Shown here: positions 9,706 through 17,784 of the stretch, one piece after another
Position numbering within the stretch: position 1 is the first letter of the stretch
How the letters are laid out: the number at the start of each line of letters is the position of its first letter
DNA from: Dietzia timorensis
Lineage (GTDB): Bacteria > Actinomycetota > Actinomycetes > Mycobacteriales > Mycobacteriaceae
Length of the DNA stretch: 64,000 bases
Direction: 5' to 3'
Assembly (NCBI RefSeq): GCF_001659785.1
Contig: NZ_CP015961.1
Coordinates: 2,604,001-2,668,000 of the forward strand
Notes under the pieces: model-generated
Databases searched by the model: none
What the model saw: the letters and a program-made list of their open reading frames with translations, nothing else
What the model was told of the DNA's origin: nothing
Translations under genes and position numbers: made by a program

Positions 9706-10865
9706 CGGTCAAACCCCAATCTGCGGGCTGCGAGCGTGGTGAGGATTTCGGTAGTGCCTCCGCCGATACCGAGCAGGCGAACATCGCGGTACTGGCGGTT
9801 GACCTCGGTGTCTTCCATGAAACCGAGGCCTCCGTGCAATTGAAGCGCCTTGTTCGCGACCCATTCGGCGCATTCCACGGCGGTATTTTTCGCGTGGCAC
9901 ACCTCGGCGATGGCGTCGTGTCCGGAGACATAGAGATCGGCGACGTGCCGGGTGTAGGTCCGCGCGACCTCGATCCGGCGGTGCATCTCGGCGAGACTGT
10001 CCTGGATCTGGGGGCGGGTGATGAGCGCGGCACCGAACGTCTCTCGCGTGCGCGCCCAGTCGAGCGTGATGTCGAGGCAACGCTGGGCGTGCGAGTACCC
10101 CTGCGCGGCGAGCGCGATGCGTTCGGTGACGAAGGCGCCGGCGATGTGGGCGAAGCCGGAATTGGCCTCGCCGATGAGATTCTCGGCGGGGACTCTACAT
10201 CCGTCGAAGGAGATTTCGCCTGTATCCGAGGCGCGCCACCCCATCTTCGCCAGCGGTTCGGACACGTGTAGTCCCGGGGTATCGCGCTCGACTACGACGA
10301 GGCTGAGTCCGGCCGCGCCGCGCAATTCCTCGCCTCCGGTGCGTGCCGCGACGACGAGGAAGTCCGCGCGGGGCGCCGACGTGATGAACGTCTTCGCGCC
10401 GTCGATGACGAAGTGGTCACCATCGCGGACGGCCCGAGTGCGCAGGTGTCCGACGTCAGATCCGCCACCGGGTTCGGTGATGGCCAGCGACCCGATCTTG
10501 TCCCCCGCCAGCGTGGGCCGGACCCAGCGCTCGATATGTGCAGGCGAGCCCGCCTGCGCCATGTGCGGCAGCGCGATGCCGCACGTGAACAGGGACGCGA
10601 ACACCCCGCCGGAGACCCCGGCGGTATGCAACGCCTCGCAGATGACGACGGAGTCGCGCATATCCCCGCCCTCGCCGCCCACGTCGTGCGGGAAGCTCGC
10701 GCCGAGCAGCCCGAGGGTGCCGGCCTTGCGGTGAAGTTCCCGTGGCAGCCGGCCGTCGCGCTCCCATGCGTCCTGGTTCGGGAGGATCTCGCGCTGCGCG
10801 AATCCGGTGACCATCTCGGCGAGGTCGCGGACGTGGTCAGAGGTCCAGTAGTCGGTGGTGCTCAT
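9702..10865 (-). CDS. Acyl-CoA dehydrogenase (FadE13-like)
   Basis: A 387-residue flavin dehydrogenase. SLAITEPGGGSDVGHLRT and DGAKTFITSAPRADF mark the FAD/substrate region; the C-terminus has QLHGGLGFMEDTEVNRQYRD and GIGGGTTEILTT, with GGT in place of the EGT of medium-chain enzymes. It sits between the AtuA-like gene (four-base overlap) and the carboxyltransferase gene (four-base overlap). By position it equals fadE13. In the Pseudomonas Atu pathway, citronellyl-CoA dehydrogenase (AtuD) supplies the substrate of the carboxylase; this enzyme would take that place if the analogy holds. Confidence 0.88.
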   Translation of the reverse strand: MSTTDYWTSDHVRDLAEMVTGFAQREILPNQDAWERDGRLPRELHRKAGTLGLLGASFPHDVGGEGGDMRDSVVICEALHTAGVSGGVFASLFTCGIALPHMAQAGSPAHIERWVRPTLAGDKIGSLAITEPGGGSDVGHLRTRAVRDGDHFVIDGAKTFITSAPRADFLVVAARTGGEELRGAAGLSLVVVERDTPGLHVSEPLAKMGWRASDTGEISFDGCRVPAENLIGEANSGFAHIAGAFVTERIALAAQGYSHAQRCLDITLDWARTRETFGAALITRPQIQDSLAEMHRRIEVARTYTRHVADLYVSGHDAIAEVCHAKNTAVECAEWVANKALQLHGGLGFMEDTEVNRQYRDVRLLGIGGGTTEILTTLAARRLGFDR

Positions 10866-12634
10866 TTCGCGCTCACCCCGTCATCTCGGGGATCGTATCC
10901 GGCGGGAAGGAGGTGCGCGGGAATGGTGACGACGCGCGAGCGCAGCCACTCGGCGAGGCCCTTTGCCTGGGGGTCGAAGCGAAAGCCCTCGGCGACGCCG
11001 CGTCCGAGGATGCCGTGGACCACGAAATTCAGCGCCCGCAGGTTCGGCAGCTCGTGGCGCTCGATATCGAGTTCACGGGCCTCGGGGAGCAGCTCGCGCA
11101 GCACCTCGGTAGTGAGGGCGGTGCGCAGCCACTGCCATTGCTCGTCGGTGCGCACCCACACGCCGATGTTGGCGTCGCCGCCCTTGTCCCCAGACCGCGC
11201 GGCAGCTACCCGGCCGAGCGGGGCGCGGACACTGCCGCCGCCCACCTCGGGCACAACTCCGCCGGAGCCTTCCTGCTCGACCTTTGTCTCGTCTACCCGC
11301 GATGGTTCGCCCGCCAGGGGCGACGGATCGATGACGATCTCTTCGCCGCCGGGCAGCGTGAGGCGGTGTTCGACGGTGGTGACGTCGATGAATTTGGGTT
11401 CGTAGACGCCGAACGGGCCGCCCTTGCCGGGAGGCGCGGTGGGCGTTGCACCGGGGTAGCTGGCGAGCGCGAGCTCGACCGCTGCGGCCGAGAAGGGTTT
11501 GCCGACACTAGCGGCGTCTTTGTCTCGTGCGACGACAGTGAGTTGCGCCGAGGCCGCCGCTTCGGTGTCTGCGTCGGGATGATCGGTGCGGGCGAGACGA
11601 AATTCCAGGTGCTCCGGCGCCGGGTCGAGCCGCGCGCGAAGCTGTGTTTCGACGAGCGCCGCCTTGGCCTCGATATCGAGGCCGGTGAGCAGGAAGGTCA
11701 TCTCGTTGCGCCATCCGCCGACCGTAGTCGTGGCGACCTTGTACGTCTCGGGAGGCGCATCGCCTCGGCACCCGGAGATGAGCACCCGGTCACGGCCCTC
11801 CTGGAACAGGTCGATCGTATCGAGCCGCAAAGTGGCGTCGGGGCCGAAATAGCTGGGCGAGGCGACCTCGTAGAGCAGTTGCGCCGAGACGGTTCCCACC
11901 GTCACAGCGCCGCCGGTTCCCGGATGCTTGGCGATCACCGCATCGCCGTTTTCCGCGACCTCCGCCAGCGGAAAGCCCGGCCACAGGAGGTCGCCTACCT
12001 CGCCGTCATCGAAGAATGCGTAATTGCCGCCGGTGGCCTGCGTGCCACATTCGATGACGTGCCCGGCGGCCATCGCCCCGGCTATCTCGTCGAGGCGTTC
12101 CGGCCCCCACCCGTGCCACCATGCAGCGGGTCCGACGGTGAGTGAGGCGTCGGTGACGCGTCCGGTGATGACGACGGCGGCGCCTTCCTCCAGGGCGCGC
12201 GCGATTCCGAACCCACCGAGGTAGGCGTTCGCGGTCATCGCACCCGGCACGCCGAGCTCGTCTCTGCGCTCGATGAGGTTGTCGCCGTCGACGACCGCAA
12301 CGGGAGCGTCGAGCCCCTGGGCCGCGGCGAGCTCGCGAACCTTGGCGGCGAGACCGTGCGGGTTGAGCCCGCCGGCGTTGGCGACGATGCGAACACCCTT
12401 GTCGAGCGCGAGGGCCAGGCAGTCGTCGAGCTGGCGGAGGAATGTCCTCGCGTATCCGAGATCGGGGTCGCGGAGGGTGTCCTTGCCGAGGATGAGCATG
12501 GTGAGTTCGGCGAGGTAGTCGCCGGTGATGACGTCGAGGTCACCGCCGCTCAGCATTTCCTCCATCGCGGCGAAGCGGTCCCCGTAGAACCCCGAACAGT
12601 TGCCGATGCGCACGGGCCTTGTGCCGGTGGACAT
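10862..12634 (-). CDS. AtuA-like protein (acyclic terpene utilisation family, DUF1446)
   Basis: A 590-residue protein with the two-part family layout. Residues 1 to about 440 form the DUF1446 domain (RIGNCSGFYGDR, DVITGDYLAELTM, IVANAGGLNPHGLA, GRVTDASLTVGPAAW). Residues about 475-580 form the smaller C-terminal domain (AAARSGDKGGDANIGVWVR, LPNLRALNFVVHGILGRG). AtuA is needed for citronellol/geraniol growth in Pseudomonas, but its reaction is not established. It overlaps the following dehydrogenase gene by four bases and follows the TIGR03084 gene by two. A shorter relative is encoded at 24460-25938. Confidence 0.9.
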   Translation of the reverse strand: MSTGTRPVRIGNCSGFYGDRFAAMEEMLSGGDLDVITGDYLAELTMLILGKDTLRDPDLGYARTFLRQLDDCLALALDKGVRIVANAGGLNPHGLAAKVRELAAAQGLDAPVAVVDGDNLIERRDELGVPGAMTANAYLGGFGIARALEEGAAVVITGRVTDASLTVGPAAWWHGWGPERLDEIAGAMAAGHVIECGTQATGGNYAFFDDGEVGDLLWPGFPLAEVAENGDAVIAKHPGTGGAVTVGTVSAQLLYEVASPSYFGPDATLRLDTIDLFQEGRDRVLISGCRGDAPPETYKVATTTVGGWRNEMTFLLTGLDIEAKAALVETQLRARLDPAPEHLEFRLARTDHPDADTEAAASAQLTVVARDKDAASVGKPFSAAAVELALASYPGATPTAPPGKGGPFGVYEPKFIDVTTVEHRLTLPGGEEIVIDPSPLAGEPSRVDETKVEQEGSGGVVPEVGGGSVRAPLGRVAAARSGDKGGDANIGVWVRTDEQWQWLRTALTTEVLRELLPEARELDIERHELPNLRALNFVVHGILGRGVAEGFRFDPQAKGLAEWLRSRVVTIPAHLLPAGYDPRDDGVSAK

Positions 12635-12636
12635 GA

Positions 12637-13512
12637 TCAGTCCCTTCCTTTGCCGGGCATCCCGGCGAACGCTTGAGTGATGTCGAGCCAGCGGCGGGCG
12701 TCGGCTCCGGTTGCGACGAGATCGGTGTCGCGTAAGGCGATGCGCTGGGTGACGCGGAGGCAGAAGTCGCGCAGTGAGCCGGTGACGGTCTGCTCCGCGT
12801 CCTCGGGGCCGAAAGTCACCGTGCCGCCATCCGGTGCGGCGAGGGTGAGACCGAGATCCGAGACGGGCGGTTCCTCGCCGTTCATCTGATAGGAGAAGTT
12901 CCGCGTGCGGTACCCGATGCGGGCGACGAGAGCCAGCGCGGCGATCTCTGCCGGGGTTCCCTTGAAGCCCGGGGCGCGGCTCGCCACCGGGGCGCCCGGC
13001 GGTACCTCGGCGAGACCGTCGGCGACGTCGTATCCGTGGGCGAAGGTCTCCATGATGCGCGCCACGGCCATCGACTTCGGCCGCATAGGTGGGCCGAACC
13101 AGGCGATCTGCGTTCCCGGATCGAGGGATTCGAGCCGAGCAACCAGCTCATCCCTTCCCGCACGCCACTTTGCCACGAGCTCGTCGCGCGGCAGGAGCGC
13201 CAGCTCCCTGGCCCCTGAGTCGACGAAGCCCTCGGGGTCGGCCATCGCACCTTCGACGAGCGCGTCGAATTCCGCCTTGTCCCCTATCGCCGCGAGCGAC
13301 GCCCGGTCGGTCCAGTGGAGGTGCGCGATTTGCGTCGCCACATCCCATCCCTCGGCGGGAGTGTCGGCATGCCAGCCTTCATCCCCCGCTGCCGCAACGA
13401 GCTCGTCGAGCTGTCGACCGAGTGCGGCCAGTGTGTCCAGCGCGCCGTCCAGCGGGGCCGGGCTCTGCCTTATGCCGTGGGTCACATCGTTGTCCGTCAC
13501 GAAATCCACCAT
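12637..13512 (-). CDS. TIGR03084-family protein (DinB/mycothiol-dependent maleylpyruvate isomerase-like fold)
   Basis: A 291-residue protein at the head of the carboxylase operon. The N-terminal half looks like the metal-binding DinB/MDMPI four-helix fold (GWDVATQIAHLHWTDRASL with the conserved histidines, later ETFAHGYDVADGL). A C-terminal wing follows. Related proteins bind a divalent metal and may use mycothiol, but the role of this subgroup is unknown. I chose the ATG at 13512 (MVDFVTDNDV); the longer reading starts with TTG at 13536, inside an 18-bp palindrome that looks like an operator, so it is unlikely. Divergent from the ligase gene at 13611. Confidence 0.78.
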   Translation of the reverse strand: MVDFVTDNDVTHGIRQSPAPLDGALDTLAALGRQLDELVAAAGDEGWHADTPAEGWDVATQIAHLHWTDRASLAAIGDKAEFDALVEGAMADPEGFVDSGARELALLPRDELVAKWRAGRDELVARLESLDPGTQIAWFGPPMRPKSMAVARIMETFAHGYDVADGLAEVPPGAPVASRAPGFKGTPAEIAALALVARIGYRTRNFSYQMNGEEPPVSDLGLTLAAPDGGTVTFGPEDAEQTVTGSLRDFCLRVTQRIALRDTDLVATGADARRWLDITQAFAGMPGKGRD

Positions 13513-13530
13513 GCACCCTATCCGCGAAAA

Positions 13531-13548
13531 AAGCAATCATGATTGCTT
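13531..13548. promoter_or_regulatory. 18-bp perfect palindrome in the divergent promoter, probable repressor operator
   Basis: AAGCAATCATGATTGCTT reads the same on both strands. It lies between the operon head (13512) and the divergent acyl-CoA ligase start (13611), 19 bases from the former. TetR operators are commonly palindromes of this size, and the operon's last gene encodes a TetR protein. The palindrome is read directly; the regulator is inferred. Confidence 0.65.
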
Positions 13549-13580
13549 GCTTTTCTCGCAATGCATCCGCACACTGGAGT

Positions 13581-13596
13581 TGTGATACACACCACA
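13581..13596 (+). promoter_or_regulatory. CRP/GlxR-type half-symmetric site before the acyl-CoA ligase
   Basis: TGTGATACACACCACA fits TGTGA-N6-yCACA, the general CRP/GlxR pattern, ending 14 bases before the ligase ATG. A near-identical site (TGTGATGCAGACCACA) precedes the transporter gene at 16742. The position close to the start would suggest repression or an unusual promoter placement. This is pattern matching only. Confidence 0.35.
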
Positions 13597-13610
13597 GCAT
13601 CGGAGTAGCC

Positions 13611-15233
13611 ATGGAACTCGACCTTTCCGGCATCGACCCGTCCGCCCACGCCCTCGCGCGGCGCTGCAGCGTCGGCGACATCCCCTCGCGCGGGGCGCAA
13701 TCCTTCGGCCCCAGGACCGCCCTGATCGACGACGACGGCTCATGGACCTACGCCGAGCTGGAATCGAACTCCAACCGCTTCGCCCGCGGTCTACTTTCAC
13801 TGGGAATCGAGGAGACCGAGCCGGTGGCGATCTTCTCCACGAACTCGCGAGAGTTCGTGGCCACCTACTTCGCCGCGGCAAAGGCGGGTATGGTCGCGCT
13901 GCCGGTCAACCTTCTCGCCGGCGCGGAGAACATCTTGCACGCGCTCACCGATTCCGGCACCCGAGTCCTCGTGGTGCACGCGTCGCTACTTCCCCTGATC
14001 ACGCAGGGGCTGGCCTTCGCTCCGGCAATCACCCACGTCGTCGTCACCCATCTGCCCGCAGGGCAGTCGTTGGATCCGATCGACGGTTCTCCTGCCGAGC
14101 TGCATCGTTGCGAGGATGTGCTGAGCTCCGATGACGGCGCGCTGGACACGATCATCACCGACCGACAGATCGTCCAGTGCCTGTATTCCTCCGGCACGAC
14201 GTCCCGACCGAAGGGCGTGCTCACGAGCCATTTGGCGGTGTCATTCGCAGGTCTGACGAACGCGGTGTTGTTCGGCGGATCGTGGGGTGCGAAAGGGGCG
14301 TCGACGGTACTCGCGCTGCCGCTGTTTCACACCGCGGGACTCAACGGGGTCCTGATGAGCTACCTCAGCGTCGGCGGCAGGATTCGCCTCCTACCCGGTT
14401 TCGACCCCGCGACATTTGTGGAGGCCATCGCCGAGGTGGAGGCGAACATGATCTTGGCGCTGCCGATGATGCTGGAGGCCGCCGTCGCCGAGGCCGAGTC
14501 CTCCGGGACATCGCTCGCCTCCCTCGACCATGTCGTGTACGCGATGGCGCCGATGTCGGAAGAGGCCTATTCCCGCTTATCGGCGGCGATACCGCAGGCG
14601 GAAATCGTGCTCGGTTCGGGCATGAGCGAGTGCACCCCGGCGACGGTGCTGCAGTGGCCGGAGGACTATCCGGACAAGGCCGGCGCCTGGGGACATCCGT
14701 CCCCGTCGACGTTCCACGCCATTACCACGCCCGGCGGCCCCGACGTTCTCGGCGCGGACACCGATGGCGAGCTATCCTATCGCGGCCCGACCGTGATGGA
14801 GGGGTATTGGAATAACCCGGGCGCCAACGCCGAGGCGTTCGCCGGCGGATACATGCACTCCGGGGACCTCGGCCGGATCGATTCGAGCGGCGTGGTGTGG
14901 TTCGCCGACCGGGTCAAGGACGTGGTCAAGTCCGGAGGGGAAAACGTGTCTTCCCTTCAGGTCGAGCGCATACTCGCGGATCATCCGCACATCGCGGAGG
15001 TTGCGGTGATCGGCCGGGCGGACGATAAATGGGGCGAACAGGTCGTGGCGGTCATCGTGCCCGGCACCGGTGCGCCGGCCGAGGTCGAGCTCATCGAATC
15101 GATCCTCGAATTCGGCGCGCAACGACTGTCGAGCGCGCAGCGCCCGCGGGAGGTGCACATCGTCACTGAGCTCCCCAAGACCGCGACGGGCAAGATCCGG
15201 AAAGTCGAACTGCGCAGTTCTGGGACTGGATAA
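13611..15233 (+). CDS. Acyl-CoA synthetase (AMP-forming, fatty-acid CoA ligase type)
   Basis: A 540-residue member of the ANL adenylating enzymes: acid + ATP + CoA to acyl-CoA + AMP + PPi. The P-loop YSSGTTSRPKGVLTSH, the motif YRGPTVMEGYWNNP, the hinge SGDLGRIDSSGVVWFADR and the C-terminal catalytic lysine segment LPKTATGKIRKVEL are all present. The ATG at 13611 (MELDLSGIDPS) was chosen over a much longer in-frame reading that would run through the antisense of the TIGR03084 gene. Divergent from the AtuA/carboxylase operon across a shared palindrome, so it probably activates that pathway's substrate. Confidence 0.92.
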   Translation: MELDLSGIDPSAHALARRCSVGDIPSRGAQSFGPRTALIDDDGSWTYAELESNSNRFARGLLSLGIEETEPVAIFSTNSREFVATYFAAAKAGMVALPVNLLAGAENILHALTDSGTRVLVVHASLLPLITQGLAFAPAITHVVVTHLPAGQSLDPIDGSPAELHRCEDVLSSDDGALDTIITDRQIVQCLYSSGTTSRPKGVLTSHLAVSFAGLTNAVLFGGSWGAKGASTVLALPLFHTAGLNGVLMSYLSVGGRIRLLPGFDPATFVEAIAEVEANMILALPMMLEAAVAEAESSGTSLASLDHVVYAMAPMSEEAYSRLSAAIPQAEIVLGSGMSECTPATVLQWPEDYPDKAGAWGHPSPSTFHAITTPGGPDVLGADTDGELSYRGPTVMEGYWNNPGANAEAFAGGYMHSGDLGRIDSSGVVWFADRVKDVVKSGGENVSSLQVERILADHPHIAEVAVIGRADDKWGEQVVAVIVPGTGAPAEVELIESILEFGAQRLSSAQRPREVHIVTELPKTATGKIRKVELRSSGTG

Positions 15234-15261
15234 GCTCGCCACGTCGTGATCGCACCCGCGC

Positions 15262-15291
15262 GCCTTGCAGCAAGCACCCTCACCGCAAGGC
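15262..15291. terminator. Possible bidirectional stem-loop between convergent genes
   Basis: GCCTTGC (15262-15268) and GCAAGGC (15285-15291) form a perfect 7-bp stem with a 16-base loop in the 78-base gap between the convergent ligase and transporter genes. No T-tract follows on either strand, so it is at best a weak terminator. Confidence 0.3.
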
Positions 15292-15311
15292 CCGCTCGGC
15301 GTCGGTCGCAA

Positions 15312-16742
15312 CTAGGTGACAAGCGTGGCCGATTCCTCGTCGCTCTCGTCTTGCGCCCCGGCATTGATGTCGTTGCGCGAGGACTCGTGCATGGCGACCA
15401 CGCACAACACCGATATGCCCGAAAGCACCGCAAGCATGATGCCAACACCGAAGCTGTCCCCGCTTCCGACGAGCTGTGCGGCAATGAGGGGCGGGATTGC
15501 TCCGCCCAGGATTCCCGCGAGGTTGTATCCAAGACCCGCCCCGGTGTAGCGGAAGCGCGCCTGGAACATTTCTGGCAGTGCAGCCCCTGTTGGCCCGTAG
15601 GCGATGCCGAAAATGATGAGGGTGATCCACAGGCCGGCCGCGAAAGCCACCGGCGAACCGCTGTCGAGCACAGGGAACAGGCACAGCGTCCAGGGGACGG
15701 CGAGCACGCAGGATGCTCCGATCACCTTGCGGCGTCCGATTGTGTCGGACCACATCGCCGAGGCCACGATTGCGGCGCCGAACAACACCGAACCGATCAT
15801 GCCCATCGCGAGCACGAATGCACGCGAATGCCCGAGATTGGCTGTGCCATAGCTGGTGAGGAAAGAGGTGCCCATGTAGAAAAGCGAGAATAGTGAGGCC
15901 AGAGCGCCGCCGGCGATGAGAATTTCTTTCCACTGGTGCCTGATCGCATCGAGGAACGGCAGGCGTCGTACGGTCTCGGTGGTCTGACGAATCTCGACGG
16001 TCTTGAATACCGGGGTTTCTTCGACGGCGAGCCTGATCCACAGCCCGACCGCGACGAGAGCTGCTGACAGAATGAACGGAATACGCCAGCCGTACTGCAG
16101 AAACGCGCTGTCGGCATCCATCTCGCCCGAGGCGGCGAAGGTGAAGAGGAGGAAAGTTCCCGAGGAGAGGCAGAAGGCGAAGGCAGGGCCGAGCTGCGGC
16201 CACATTCCCATCATCCCACGACGGCCCTTGGGAGCGTACTCCGCGGTGAGCAGCGTCGCCCCGGCCCACTCGCCGCCTACGGCGAAGCCCTGGAAGAACC
16301 GGCAGAGCACAAGCAATATCGGCGCCCAGATACCGATGCCATCTGAGAATAGGCCGAATGCACCGGTGTCATACCCGGGGAGCAGTCCGATGAATACTGT
16401 TGCGATTCCCATGATCAGAAGGGTCCACACGAGAGTGCGTTTGCGGCCGATGTTGTCGCCGAAGTGACCGAAGACAATCGCACCGACGGGACGGGCGAAG
16501 AACGCTACTGCGAAGGTCGCGAATGAAGCGAGGGTCGCAGTCGCCGGATCTTGGTCGGCGAAGAATACGTGGGGAAATACCAGGGCAGCCGCAGTGCCAT
16601 AGATAAAGAAATCATAGAACTCGATCGTGGTACCAATGGAGCTCGCGGCGGCCACTCTGGCGAGTGAGACCTTCTTGGGATTTTCTTCCCTTTGCGGTGG
16701 CGGGGAGTCCGGTTGGTAGGAGGTGGGTTCGTGGGTGTGCAT
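15312..16742 (-). CDS. MFS transporter of the metabolite:H+ symporter (MHS) type
   Basis: A 476-residue inner-membrane carrier with about twelve hydrophobic segments. The start region SIGTTIEFYDFFIYGTAAAL and the loop GHFGDNIGRKRTLVWTL are typical of the ShiA/ProP-like MHS group, which imports organic acids or osmolytes with protons. RFFQGFAVGGEWAGATLL and EYAPKGRRG are the central family motifs. The termini are hydrophilic and probably cytoplasmic. It is transcribed alone, convergent with the ligase gene; a CRP/GlxR-like site lies about 90 bases upstream. Substrate unknown; a carboxylate feeding the neighbouring acyl-CoA pathways is plausible. Confidence 0.88.
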   Translation of the reverse strand: MHTHEPTSYQPDSPPPQREENPKKVSLARVAAASSIGTTIEFYDFFIYGTAAALVFPHVFFADQDPATATLASFATFAVAFFARPVGAIVFGHFGDNIGRKRTLVWTLLIMGIATVFIGLLPGYDTGAFGLFSDGIGIWAPILLVLCRFFQGFAVGGEWAGATLLTAEYAPKGRRGMMGMWPQLGPAFAFCLSSGTFLLFTFAASGEMDADSAFLQYGWRIPFILSAALVAVGLWIRLAVEETPVFKTVEIRQTTETVRRLPFLDAIRHQWKEILIAGGALASLFSLFYMGTSFLTSYGTANLGHSRAFVLAMGMIGSVLFGAAIVASAMWSDTIGRRKVIGASCVLAVPWTLCLFPVLDSGSPVAFAAGLWITLIIFGIAYGPTGAALPEMFQARFRYTGAGLGYNLAGILGGAIPPLIAAQLVGSGDSFGVGIMLAVLSGISVLCVVAMHESSRNDINAGAQDESDEESATLVT

Positions 16743-16833
16743 CGTGGTTACCCCTCGGGCGTGACGGCGCCCGCTGGTGGCCGGCGCAGTGATTGGCGTC
16801 TATCGCCTCATACCGGCGATAACGAAATCCTAA

Positions 16834-16849
16834 TGTGATGCAGACCACA
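16834..16849 (-). promoter_or_regulatory. CRP/GlxR-type site upstream of the MHS transporter
   Basis: TGTGATGCAGACCACA fits TGTGA-N6-yCACA and differs at only two bases from the site at 13581-13596. It lies in the 132-base gap between the LuxR gene and the transporter, 92 bases before the transporter start, a usual activator position. Assigned by pattern only. Confidence 0.4.
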
Positions 16850-16874
16850 GTTTTTAAACCCGAAAGTAGAGGGT

Positions 16875-17771
16875 TTACGGCAGGTAACCGAGCAGCCGCG
16901 CCCGGGCCACGGACTCCATCCGAGAACGCGTCTCGAGCTTGCCGGAAATGTTGCGCATGTAGGTCTTGATCGTGTCCGGGGACAGCGAAAGCCGCACCGC
17001 GACCTCCGCATTCGAACAACCCAGCGCCACCTGGCTGAGGACGGCGATTTCTCGCGGGGACAACAATTTGCGACCCTCCGACGTCATTCCCGGTGGTGCG
17101 CCTGCGTCACACGTTGCGGCGCTTTGCCCCATTCCGACGCGGACGAGTGAGTCGCCGGCGGCGAGAATTCTGCGCCCGAGGTCGTTGTCGCCGAGTTCGG
17201 CGGCGATGGCGTGGAGCTCGCCGTGGAGCAGGCGCAGGCGCTCACGGTCGGTCGATTCCAGCCCGTGCCGGACCTCCGCCGATGCCACCTCGGCCATGGA
17301 CAGGCGCCGGTCGACGTCGTCGCGCACCCGGTATTCGATGGCGAGGCTGTTCGCGGCGCCCGCGAACACCTTGTGAGTGGCGTCGCCTAGCGAGGATACC
17401 GCGCGCAGGCCGCCGTAGAGCATCGCGCGCACTCTCCCACCGACCACGACGGGCATGGCGATGATCGTGCGCAGGCCCTCGCGATTGACGGCGTGGCGGT
17501 AGTGCGTCGTGATGGCGTCGCAGTTTTCGTAGTCGCGAACCTCGGCCGGGCGCCGGGTCTTGAGCACCCGGCCTCCGAGCCCGCGCCCGCTCTCCACCTC
17601 GACTTCTCGCAGCGCCTGGCTGCGCCCACCGATGACGTTGTCGAGCGCGACGGATCCTTCGACGCATTCCCCGCCGAAGACGACGTCGAATTCGCTGCGC
17701 TTGTGCAGCTCGCGGAAGGCGGCGCCCAGCGCCTCGGAGTCGCTGGGTCGGAAGTGGGTTTGCGTGGACAT
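16875..17771 (-). CDS. LuxR-family regulator with an N-terminal GAF-like sensor domain
   Basis: A 298-residue regulator. Residues about 15-170 look like a GAF-type small-molecule domain (VFGGECVEGSVALDNV, GRGLGGRVLKTRRPAEV, IIAMPVVVGGRVRAMLYGGLR). Residues about 235-298 form a LuxR helix-turn-helix (LLSPREIAVLSQVALGCSNAEVAVRL, SPDTIKTYMRNISGKL). The ATG at 17771 (MSTQTHF) is 13 bases after the mmsB stop, so it is the last gene of the valine operon. This domain order is seen in regulators of actinobacterial catabolic operons. A role in sensing a pathway intermediate is inference. Confidence 0.83.
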   Translation of the reverse strand: MSTQTHFRPSDSEALGAAFRELHKRSEFDVVFGGECVEGSVALDNVIGGRSQALREVEVESGRGLGGRVLKTRRPAEVRDYENCDAITTHYRHAVNREGLRTIIAMPVVVGGRVRAMLYGGLRAVSSLGDATHKVFAGAANSLAIEYRVRDDVDRRLSMAEVASAEVRHGLESTDRERLRLLHGELHAIAAELGDNDLGRRILAAGDSLVRVGMGQSAATCDAGAPPGMTSEGRKLLSPREIAVLSQVALGCSNAEVAVRLSLSPDTIKTYMRNISGKLETRSRMESVARARLLGYLP

Positions 17772-17784
17772 GTTCTCTATTCTT

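Noticed and set aside
13089-13610. N-terminal extension of the acyl-CoA ligase frame
   Set aside because: It runs antisense through the TIGR03084 gene and across the palindromic promoter; the family N-terminus starts at the ATG at 13611.
16856-16876. AAACCC-N9-GGGTTT hairpin after the LuxR gene as a terminator
   Set aside because: The stem is only 6 bp and overlaps the stop codon; in the gene's direction the tail is A-rich rather than T-rich.
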